Origin: Candidatus Hodarchaeota archaeon | Lineage (GTDB): Archaea; Asgardarchaeota; Heimdallarchaeia; Hodarchaeales; Hodarchaeaceae | Assembly: GCA_016840285.1 (NCBI GenBank) | Contig: JAEOSR010000168.1 | Span: 8,180 to 72,179 of the forward strand | Length of the DNA: 64,000 bases | Direction of reading: 5' to 3' | Shown here: positions 26,676-34,173 of the stretch, in pieces | Numbering within the stretch: the stretch's first letter is position 1 | Layout: each line of letters begins with the position of its first letter | The notes under the pieces: generated by a model | What the model was told of the DNA's origin: nothing | What the model saw: only the letters and a program-made list of their open reading frames with translations | Database searches by the model: none | Program-made: the position numbers and the translations under genes

Positions 26676-28778
26676 ATGGTTGATATCCCACAACGTATTG
26701 AAAGATTAGGGGAGCTTGCGGAAAATCTTACATGGGTATGGAACCAAAAAGCCCGCGAACTCTTTAAACGTCTTGATCATCCTCTATGGGTCTACACTTA
26801 CCATAACCCTGTTCGTATGCTACAAATCATACCGAGAAAAAGGTTAGACGCAGCAGCTCAGAACCCAGCATTCCTTAAACATTATGATGGGGTCATGTAT
26901 AATTTCGATCGTCATTTGGATTCTAGAGACACATGGTTCTCAAATAACTACCCACGTTTCAAAGGAGAAATAGCGTATGTGAGCACAGAATATGGTTTAC
27001 ATCAATCCCTTCCAATTTATTCAGGTGGGTTGGGAATTCTTAGTGGAGATCATGTTAAAGAAAGTAGTGATTTAGGAGTCCCATTCGTTGGAGTGGGATT
27101 CGTGTATCCTCAAGGGTATTTTACACAATTGATGCCAAGAAGTGGTTGGCAAGAAGCACAATACAATTATTTAAAATTTGATCAAACCCCTATTAACCCT
27201 ATTATTAGTGATGAGGGCAAACAATTACATATAGAATTAAAATTTCCTAAGCCCATTTTTCTAAGAGTGTGGAACCTTAAAGTCGGGAGAACACCCCTCT
27301 ATCTCATGGATACTGATATTGATAAAAATGAACCTTGGAACCGAGGACTTTCAGCTCGACTTTATGGTGGTGACCAAGAAATGCGAATACGTCAGGAAAT
27401 AGTTCTTGGTTTCGGATCTGTAAGAATTTTATCTCAACTTGGTCATAATCCAGAAGTATATCACTGCAATGAAGGTCATACTGCATTTGTTGGCCTTGAA
27501 CTTCTTAGAAGAGAAATGAATGAGAATGGAAAGAGCTTTGAGGAAGCAGTTCAAATTGTAAGAAATAAGATTGTTTTCACGACCCATACACCAGTTAAAG
27601 CAGGGCATGATCAGTTTCCCTTTGAATTAGTATCAAAATACTTCCAAGATTATTGGGAGAGTTTGGGGATCAATCGTGATGAATTTTTAGCTCTTGGAGC
27701 ATTCGATTGGGGGGATGGACAGGGTCCTAGATTTAATATGACAGCTCTCGGTATTAGGTTAAGTCGACATCAAAATGCTGTTTCAAAACTCAATTGTGAA
27801 GTAAGTAATAAAATGTGGAGTGGCCTTTTTTCAACACCTGAATTTAAAAACCGAGCTCCAATCCAATTCGTTACCAATGGTATTCATATCCCTACATGGA
27901 TTAGTAGGCCATTCCAAGCACTTTATAAAAAGTATTTAGGAAAAAATTGGTCTGATAAACACGATGATCCTGACATATTCGAGAAAATTGATGATATTCC
28001 AAATAGAGAACTATGGGCCGCCCGAGAAGAAACAAGAGATCGGATGTTTGTATTTTTACGCGAGAGAGCTCGTGTCAAAAGAATAGAGGAGAGTAAAGAT
28101 TCACGTCAGACTTTAGTAGCTGGAGCTCTCCTTGATCCTCATGCTTTGACAATTGGTTTTGCTAGGAGGTTTGCAACATATAAACGAGCGTCCCTAATCT
28201 TTCAAGATATTGAAAGACTACGAAAAAGTCTGCTAGATCGTTATACACCTGTTCAAATTGTTTTTGCGGGAAAAGCACACCCAGCTGATGATCCAGGTAA
28301 GAATGTTCTTCAACAAATTTACAATAAAGCCGTAGATCCATCAATAGGGGGCCGAGTTGCTTTCATTGAAGATTATGACATACAAGTAGGAAGATATCTC
28401 GCTCAAGGTTGCGATGTGTGGCTCAATACACCCCGTAAACCCCTAGAAGCTTCAGGCACTTCTGGTATGAAAGCTGCTATCAATGGATGCATTAATTTCT
28501 CAATTCTAGACGGATGGTGGCACGAAGGTTATGATGGGAGTAATGGTTGGTCTATTGGAGTTCAAAAACAAAATAATATTGAAGATCAAAACCAATACGA
28601 TGCTAACTCCATATACCGAATTCTTGAAGAAGAAATACGTCCATTGTTTTATGACAAAGATAATGAAGGAATTCCAACAGGATGGTTAGAGGTTGTTCGA
28701 AATTCAATCAAAAGTATAACCCCCGCTTTCTCTGCCCGACGAATGCTTAAAGAATATGTAAAGGCATATATCCCATAA
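26676..28778 (+). CDS. glgP: alpha-glucan phosphorylase (GT35, archaeal/DUF3417 type)
   Basis: 700 residues from ATG 26676; a GTG at 26661 is possible. The N terminus shows the DUF3417 pattern 'LAENLTWVWN', followed by 'AYVSTEYGLHQSLPIYSGGLG' (given in part). The phosphorylase core carries 'HCNEGHTAF', 'FTTHTPVKAGHD' and the PLP-lysine segment GTSGMKAAINGC near residue 598, then 'LDGWW'. This short form, lacking the long regulatory N terminus of MalP/GlgP, is usual in archaea and thermophilic bacteria. It would release glucose 1-phosphate from glycogen or maltodextrin. With phosphofructokinase nearby it feeds the hexose-phosphate pool. Confidence 0.9.
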   Translation: MVDIPQRIERLGELAENLTWVWNQKARELFKRLDHPLWVYTYHNPVRMLQIIPRKRLDAAAQNPAFLKHYDGVMYNFDRHLDSRDTWFSNNYPRFKGEIAYVSTEYGLHQSLPIYSGGLGILSGDHVKESSDLGVPFVGVGFVYPQGYFTQLMPRSGWQEAQYNYLKFDQTPINPIISDEGKQLHIELKFPKPIFLRVWNLKVGRTPLYLMDTDIDKNEPWNRGLSARLYGGDQEMRIRQEIVLGFGSVRILSQLGHNPEVYHCNEGHTAFVGLELLRREMNENGKSFEEAVQIVRNKIVFTTHTPVKAGHDQFPFELVSKYFQDYWESLGINRDEFLALGAFDWGDGQGPRFNMTALGIRLSRHQNAVSKLNCEVSNKMWSGLFSTPEFKNRAPIQFVTNGIHIPTWISRPFQALYKKYLGKNWSDKHDDPDIFEKIDDIPNRELWAAREETRDRMFVFLRERARVKRIEESKDSRQTLVAGALLDPHALTIGFARRFATYKRASLIFQDIERLRKSLLDRYTPVQIVFAGKAHPADDPGKNVLQQIYNKAVDPSIGGRVAFIEDYDIQVGRYLAQGCDVWLNTPRKPLEASGTSGMKAAINGCINFSILDGWWHEGYDGSNGWSIGVQKQNNIEDQNQYDANSIYRILEEEIRPLFYDKDNEGIPTGWLEVVRNSIKSITPAFSARRMLKEYVKAYIP

Positions 28779-28787
28779 AATATTCTT

Positions 28788-29372
28788 CTAACCAGTTATC
28801 ATCTTTTGAGCAGTCTCTTGCCAAGTCTTGATCTGCTTGTCACTCTTTCGGCCTATCATTGTTGCTATCTCCTGACTGTGTTTGCTTAATAAATCCCCGA
28901 TTGTCTTTATATTAGCTGCAACTAATTTGTCATTAGCAGCTTTTCCAATCCCCTTCACTTCTGAGACAGATGTGAGTGTATTTACCGTAGGTGCAGCAGG
29001 TACAACTGGTTTAACTGGTTCTGGTACTGGTTCAGGTGGTTTTTTAATAATAGGTTTTCTTTGTTCCTCTACTTGTACAGGAGGCTTAGTTGTTGGTTTA
29101 GGTTTTATTTTCTTAGGCTTAGTTTTCGGTTGTACTTTAAGAGAAGGTGCTGTTTCAAATAATCTTCCAGTTTCTATGCAAAGCCAAAGATGATGTTGTT
29201 CAGATGGGTCATCAGGAAGGTGATGAAACCCGATATCATAAATAGCACCAGGACACGATTCATTGTGCAATGCTTTAGCCACTCGTTTTGTTTTTGGTAT
29301 GTTCTTTTTCACCCAATGCTTACCAATAATATAAGTGTCACTTGGTTTTCCTAGTGTGTGTTTCCAAGACAT
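28788..29372 (-). CDS. protein with Pro-rich linker and C-terminal helix-hairpin-helix domain
   Basis: 194 residues. The N-terminal ~90 contain several His and Cys and a Trp-rich strand region that I cannot name. A Lys/Pro-rich linker spans ~88-128. The last ~60 residues (VSEVKGIGKAANDKLVAANIKTIGDLL, shown as VKGIGKAAND..IKTIGDLL) are a helix-hairpin-helix pair of the kind at the end of DNA-repair and RNA polymerase alpha-like proteins, which binds DNA or acts as a protein dock. Function is not assigned. It is convergent with the phosphorylase, with a nine-base gap. Confidence 0.6.
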   Translation of the reverse strand: MSWKHTLGKPSDTYIIGKHWVKKNIPKTKRVAKALHNESCPGAIYDIGFHHLPDDPSEQHHLWLCIETGRLFETAPSLKVQPKTKPKKIKPKPTTKPPVQVEEQRKPIIKKPPEPVPEPVKPVVPAAPTVNTLTSVSEVKGIGKAANDKLVAANIKTIGDLLSKHSQEIATMIGRKSDKQIKTWQETAQKMITG

Positions 29373-29521
29373 TAATAGTACCCCAAATAGATTAAACTGA
29401 TTGAAGACGAGTTTTCAAAAAAACTATAATAGTTTCTCTTAATCTATGGATAAGAGACTTACTTTTTTATGTTGTGTTAATTTCTTACTAATAAAAGAGT
29501 TAAGAGACATAGTGATTATAA

Positions 29522-30511
29522 ATGGAAAGTAACGAACAAAGCAAGAAAATTGGAGTATTCTGTAGTGGAGGTGATGCTCCAGGAATGAATGCTTGTTTAC
29601 GGGCGGTAGTACGAAGAGGTATTGCAAAAGGAATTAAAATTATTGCAATCCACAGAGGTTACCAAGGTATTTTCGATGAAGCATTTGAAAAAATGACTCC
29701 ACGTTCAGTTGGTAACATCATTCAACTTGGTGGAACCATTATTAAGACCGCACGCTGCAAGAAATTCTATTCGGAAAAGGGAGTTCTGGAGGCAGCTACT
29801 ATATTAAAAAAACATGAGCTGGATGGATTAATAGCAATTGGGGGAGATGGAACATTCCGTGGATTATTAGAATTAAAAAAGTATTGGGATGGTCAAGTCA
29901 TCGGGATTCCTGGAACTATAGATAATGATATTTATGGAACCGATTACACAATAGGTTTTGATACTGCTATTGATACTGCAATTCAAATGCTTGATCGTAT
30001 CAGAGACACAGCAGAATCACATGAACGTGTATTTATCGTTGAGGTCATGGGACGCCATGCAGGGTTTATCGCACTTGAAGTGGGAATAGGATGTGGAGCT
30101 GAAGAAGTTTTGATTCCAGAACATCATATTGATTTAGAAAGTGTTGCAAAGCGCGTAAAGTCCGCTCAGGAACGAGCAAAAAAAAGTATTATTATTATAG
30201 TGGCGGAGGGAGTAAGTAAAGACAACATATTTGACTTCTGTAAACGTTTAACAACACAAAAAGGATTAGAATTTCAATCACACATCTCTATTTTAGGACA
30301 CGTACAACGTGGAGGTTCACCAAGCGCACTTGATCGGTGGTTAGCTACTCGATTGGGTGCTTTCGCTGTCGATTGTGTTTTGAAGGGAGACACAGGGATT
30401 ATGGTGGGAGAAAAAAACCATCAGTTAGTGAGAGTCCCACTTGAGGAGACTCAAAAGAAGAAGCCGATTGATACTTATGCTTTTAATATAATTCAGGATC
30501 TCGCGATCTGA
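29522..30511 (+). CDS. pfkA: 6-phosphofructokinase, ATP type
   Basis: 329 residues, the bacterial PfkA length. 'FCSGGDAPGMNA' binds the nucleotide phosphates; 'IGGDGTF' near 109 and 'GIPGTIDNDI' near 130 carry the catalytic residues. 'MGRHAGFIAL' and 'LGHVQRGGSPSALDR' complete the site. Gly at the position after GGD and Gly rather than Lys in 'PGTIDND' are the marks of ATP-dependent rather than pyrophosphate-dependent enzymes. Most archaea use ADP-dependent kinases instead, so an ATP-type PfkA suggests acquisition from bacteria or the variant seen in some Asgards. It catalyses F6P to fructose 1,6-bisphosphate in the cytosol. Confidence 0.9.
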   Translation: MESNEQSKKIGVFCSGGDAPGMNACLRAVVRRGIAKGIKIIAIHRGYQGIFDEAFEKMTPRSVGNIIQLGGTIIKTARCKKFYSEKGVLEAATILKKHELDGLIAIGGDGTFRGLLELKKYWDGQVIGIPGTIDNDIYGTDYTIGFDTAIDTAIQMLDRIRDTAESHERVFIVEVMGRHAGFIALEVGIGCGAEEVLIPEHHIDLESVAKRVKSAQERAKKSIIIIVAEGVSKDNIFDFCKRLTTQKGLEFQSHISILGHVQRGGSPSALDRWLATRLGAFAVDCVLKGDTGIMVGEKNHQLVRVPLEETQKKKPIDTYAFNIIQDLAI

Positions 30512-30571
30512 ACTAATTTAGACTGGAATGCAACGATAAGATTATTCTCCTAAAAAAGGTTTCATAAGATT

Positions 30572-31705
30572 ATGTGTGATACTTTTGTTGCTTTAGGATC
30601 AGCAACTAGCGATGGTAGAGTAGTTTTTGGCAAAAATAGCGACCGACCGTTTTCAGAAAAACAAACCATTTTTTATTTCCCAAGAGAACAACATCCAAAT
30701 GAAATTAATGTTAAATGTACCTACATCTCTATCCCACAAGTCAAAGAAACACACGCAGTTCTACTTTCAAAACCTAGTTGGATGTGGGGCGCGGAGATAG
30801 GAGCAAATGAGATGAATGTGGTAATCGGTAACGAAGCAATATTCAATACAAAAGAACCTATGGGACCTCCTTCATTAATTGGAATGGACTTAGTTCGCCT
30901 CGCTCTTGAGCGATCGTCAACCGCAATTCAAGCGGTTCACCTTATTTGCGATTTACTTGAGACATATGACCAAGGAGGGGCATGTGCAGAAAATGATCCA
31001 ACATTAATGTACCATAACTCCTTCCTAATCGCTGATTTTAAAGAAGCTTGGATTCTGGAAACAGCAGGGAAGTGGTGGATTGCCCAACAGGTCAAAGATG
31101 GATTCCGAAATATTTCAAATTCGTTATCAATTCGTTCTGAGTTTGACATAGCTAAAGAAGGTATCATTGACTACTCTCTTGACAGAGGTTACTGCGAGAA
31201 TCGAAAAGAATTTGACTTCGCTAAATGTTTTACTCAGGGTATCTATCAGGAACCTACAAGATATTCACGGGAAGGCTGGGGAAAATATCTTTTAAAATCA
31301 AATTTTGGAAAGATTAATCCAGGAATTATGATGGAAATCCTCCGTGATCATTATGGAGGTATCTGTATGCATGGTGCCTTCCGAACTACTGCTTCTCAAG
31401 TTTCTTATCTTTCAAAGGAGAATACTGTTCATTGGATGACAGGATCACCACACCCATGTATAAGTTTCTTCAAACCTATGATAATTTCAAGCCAAAAAGA
31501 ACCCAAAAATATTGATATTTTTATGCAACGGGATAACCTTGATCTAGTAGAAAATGAAAGATCAATTCAGGAACTTCATTCTTTCGAGTTAGAATTAATT
31601 AAAACTATCCAACAAAGGATACAAACCGATAATTGGTCAAAGGCTGATATTCAAACACTTACACAGGAAGCTCTTAGTCGTGAACTTTCATTAATTTCAA
31701 GGTAA
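30572..31705 (+). CDS. secernin/peptidase C69-like Ntn hydrolase
   Basis: 377 residues. The N terminus is M-Cys-Asp-Thr (MCDTFVALG), so removal of Met exposes Cys2 as the N-terminal nucleophile, as in C69 dipeptidases and secernins. 'VVFGKNSDRPF' near 20-30 is the family signature. 'ADFKEAWILETAGKWWIAQQV' (given in part) and 'ENTVHWMTGSPHP' follow. Expected activity is hydrolysis of dipeptides or amides; the true substrate is unknown. It follows phosphofructokinase by 60 bases on the same strand. Confidence 0.82.
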   Translation: MCDTFVALGSATSDGRVVFGKNSDRPFSEKQTIFYFPREQHPNEINVKCTYISIPQVKETHAVLLSKPSWMWGAEIGANEMNVVIGNEAIFNTKEPMGPPSLIGMDLVRLALERSSTAIQAVHLICDLLETYDQGGACAENDPTLMYHNSFLIADFKEAWILETAGKWWIAQQVKDGFRNISNSLSIRSEFDIAKEGIIDYSLDRGYCENRKEFDFAKCFTQGIYQEPTRYSREGWGKYLLKSNFGKINPGIMMEILRDHYGGICMHGAFRTTASQVSYLSKENTVHWMTGSPHPCISFFKPMIISSQKEPKNIDIFMQRDNLDLVENERSIQELHSFELELIKTIQQRIQTDNWSKADIQTLTQEALSRELSLISR

Positions 31706-31739
31706 TCAATTCATTATCATACTAGGCAAAAAAATTGAA

Positions 31740-32570
31740 TTAATCAAATTTCTCTTCTAACCAACCTGATAATCTAACCAGACTTCCTTCAGGAAACTCA
31801 GCGTGCTTTGCTCCAGGTATAACATAAAATTCTTTATCGTTGCAAGGAATCTCATCAAAGAGAGTCTGCCCTGCTTCCACAGTAAAAAGCTCATCGCGTT
31901 CACCGAGACCAACAAAGATAGGAAAATTTAATTTCTCGGGAATTTGCAAATCTTCTGATCTGAATATTTTCATAAATCGGAATGTATATTTGAAATTAAA
32001 TAATGGGTCATCTGTACCCAACATCCCCTCACGGTAGTAGCTAATAACAGGTTTACTTGGACGAAAAAGTGAATTCAACAAAATCTTAAATTTTGCTAGT
32101 ATTGATAATTTCGGATACACACCAGGCCGAAATGTTCTCGCAGCACTTAGCAAGATTAGACCGTTGATATCCTTTAAGCAATGGTTTATGGACATTAATG
32201 CAGATAGAACCCCTAAGCTATGACCAAGTAAAATAACTTGAGGAACTTTTTCCTTAACAAATGCTATTGTTTCACAAAGATCTCTTACAAGTCTTTCTTT
32301 ACTAGGATAATCTCCTCTTATGCCATCTGATAGTCCATGGCCCCGTAAATCTAAACCAAAGGGTAAGTATCCCTCTTGACATAATGGCTTAGCTAACACG
32401 TCATAAGGCCCACTATGAGCTGTAATGCCATGGAAAATTAATATAGCAATCTTTTTGGCTGGTGGTTTTGGTTCCCAAGTCCTAAGGAACAATAATTTAC
32501 CATCTGAGGTATTAATTAAATGATGAGGGTCATCAAACTCGTTTCTTAGTGTGCTTGCTTTAAGATTCAT
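31740..32570 (-). CDS. alpha/beta hydrolase, monoacylglycerol-lipase-like
   Basis: 276 residues from ATG 32570, preceded by AAGGGA; a TTG at 32609 would add 13. The nucleophile elbow is GHSLG (Ser ~110), the oxyanion segment 'IFHGITAHSGPY', the acid 'GERDELF', and the catalytic His 'GAKHAEFPEG' near 255. 'DLRGHGLSDG' is typical of monoglyceride lipases and lysophospholipases. The protein is cytosolic with no signal peptide. It would cleave a monoacyl lipid or similar ester. It is convergent with the C69 hydrolase. Confidence 0.82.
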   Translation of the reverse strand: MNLKASTLRNEFDDPHHLINTSDGKLLFLRTWEPKPPAKKIAILIFHGITAHSGPYDVLAKPLCQEGYLPFGLDLRGHGLSDGIRGDYPSKERLVRDLCETIAFVKEKVPQVILLGHSLGVLSALMSINHCLKDINGLILLSAARTFRPGVYPKLSILAKFKILLNSLFRPSKPVISYYREGMLGTDDPLFNFKYTFRFMKIFRSEDLQIPEKLNFPIFVGLGERDELFTVEAGQTLFDEIPCNDKEFYVIPGAKHAEFPEGSLVRLSGWLEEKFD

Positions 32571-32716
32571 TGTAAATTCCCTTATTTTGTTTGACTTAAT
32601 AAGCTTCAATAATATTGTTTATTCAGAAATTCTTTTTATGAAAGGTTTATTCACGATTATTGTAAAGAAAAAATCGCTGAACATATTATTATTCAATAAT
32701 ATCTTTGGAGATAGCA

Positions 32717-33886
32717 TTGGAACACGATAAAGGTCAAAATTTGTTATCTTTTTATTCAGCTTTCAATCTCCTAGAAAAAACAGCAAAAAGAACCGTTAAT
32801 TCTATAAATGAAAATCCACCTTGTCTCGTGGAATTCAGTAAAACACTCGAAGAAGCAAAAGAGAAAGATAAAAGGATTCATCTCGTTGGGATGGGTAGAT
32901 CAGGAAAAGTAGGCATGTTGCTTGGGGAATTATTAAAAAATATAGGTTATAAAGTCTCATATCTAGGTAAAAGCCTTGCTAAACCAGTCCGAAGAGATGA
33001 TGTAGTTATTGGTATTACTGGTTCAGGATGGACTAGATTCACGATAAACACATTACAAGAATCAATTAGTAGAGGGGCAAAAATATTAGTCTTTACTGGT
33101 GATCAACATTCTCTAGCAGCAAGATTAGCAGATTCAATTATTCTTATTCCACGAGGGTATGTGAAGGAGAAATTTGCCCCTGTTTCTCACGCTCCCTTAA
33201 CACCTGTTTCTCACGCTCCACTTACGCCTCTAGGCACAGTATTTGAAATGACTACCATGTGTATAGGTATTGGGGTAATTTTAGGGCTACGAGACGACTC
33301 ATCGGTTAAAGGATTTAATGAAAGTGTAAATGAAGTATTAAGAGCAGCAGAAATGACTATAGCCAATATCAAAAGAAATGAACAACCCTTGCTGAAGTTC
33401 ATTACTCTTCTTGAAAGTTATTCTGGTAAAGTAAGAAAGAAATTATTTGTTTATGGGAGTGGATTGGATTCAATTATTGCTAGTATTTCTTCCATTCGAT
33501 TAAGCCATCTACGAATTAATTGTAAATCGAATTATGACTGGAGATTCAGAAGTAAAGAAGATTTACTTATCGGAATCTCGGGTTCAGGCGTATCTACAAG
33601 TACATTAGAACGCATGGAAAGTGCAAAATCTGTACATATGAGTATAGTTGGGTTAACATCTTTTCCAGGATCCGAATTAGCAAAAAAGTCTGATATTTTC
33701 TTAGCTATTGAAGGAAGATCAGAGAAAATAAGTGCTGATTTGCATCAAATCTCAAATCTTAGCTTTATAATCCCCTCATTCGAATATGCGGCCGCGATAA
33801 CTCTAGATTCATGCGTTGCTCAATTAGCAATGGACCTAAGCATTAGTGAGAGGGAAATGAAAGAGGAACACGCAAATATTGAATAA
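32717..33886 (+). CDS. double-SIS protein, 6-phospho-3-hexuloisomerase-like
   Basis: Two SIS domains in one chain, 389 residues. GGAG six bases before TTG 32717 favours that start over TTG 32705. The first SIS domain (~30-215) matches 6-phospho-3-hexuloisomerase (PHI): 'GMGRSGKVG', 'GITGSGWT' and the closing 'HAPLTPLGTVFE' (PHI consensus HSPLAPLGTLFE). The second domain (~240-375) repeats the fold with 'YGSGLDS' and 'GISGSGVST' but lacks that segment. PHI converts hexulose-6-phosphate to F6P and back. It faces the AOR-HPS fusion, which provides its partner enzyme. A tandem 8-residue duplication lies inside the PHI signature loop. Confidence 0.78.
   Translation: MEHDKGQNLLSFYSAFNLLEKTAKRTVNSINENPPCLVEFSKTLEEAKEKDKRIHLVGMGRSGKVGMLLGELLKNIGYKVSYLGKSLAKPVRRDDVVIGITGSGWTRFTINTLQESISRGAKILVFTGDQHSLAARLADSIILIPRGYVKEKFAPVSHAPLTPVSHAPLTPLGTVFEMTTMCIGIGVILGLRDDSSVKGFNESVNEVLRAAEMTIANIKRNEQPLLKFITLLESYSGKVRKKLFVYGSGLDSIIASISSIRLSHLRINCKSNYDWRFRSKEDLLIGISGSGVSTSTLERMESAKSVHMSIVGLTSFPGSELAKKSDIFLAIEGRSEKISADLHQISNLSFIIPSFEYAAAITLDSCVAQLAMDLSISEREMKEEHANIE
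33179..33226 (+). repeat. 24-base tandem repeat within the PHI-like gene
   Basis: Two adjacent 24-base units (33179-33202, 33203-33226) share their first 17 bases exactly and encode PVSHAPLT twice. The repeat stays in frame and duplicates the conserved segment leading into PLGTVFE. It may be a functional loop extension or a recent slippage event. Confidence 0.85.
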
Positions 33887-33888
33887 CT

Positions 33889-34173
33889 CTAGAATCCACC
33901 TGCGATTAATGGAAAAAAAGAAACATCACAGTTGTGACTTAAGCTCGTATTCAATCCCTCTAGAGCATGTATATTGCGTCCATCAATAAGTATTGTGAAT
34001 CCTTTCTTTAATTCTTCATTTTCTAAGAAAAAAGTACTCCCTTTTTCATTATATTTCGACTGAAAAAAATCGAGAATCTCCCTTAATTTCATAGGTTCTT
34101 TAAGGACAATATTGTGAGCTTCTCCAAATTCCGTTTGCAATATAGCAAAGAAAGAGAGTTTTATTGTGATCAT
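33889..34173 (-). CDS. MoaD/ThiS-like protein for tungsten/molybdenum cofactor
   Basis: 94 residues with the beta-grasp pattern: strand 'ITIKLSFFAIL', helix 'LREILDFFQSKY', 'FTILIDGRNIHAL' and a closing hydrophobic strand. MoaD proteins carry sulfur on a terminal Gly-Gly; here the end is GGF, so one residue lies after the pair. Its ATG overlaps the stop of the AOR-HPS gene by 4 bases (ATGA), so it is co-translated with a tungstopterin enzyme. This supports a dedicated pterin-sulfur-carrier role. If the Phe is not trimmed, thiocarboxylation would fail. A SAMP-like ubiquitin fold is the alternative. Confidence 0.72.
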   Translation of the reverse strand: MITIKLSFFAILQTEFGEAHNIVLKEPMKLREILDFFQSKYNEKGSTFFLENEELKKGFTILIDGRNIHALEGLNTSLSHNCDVSFFPLIAGGF

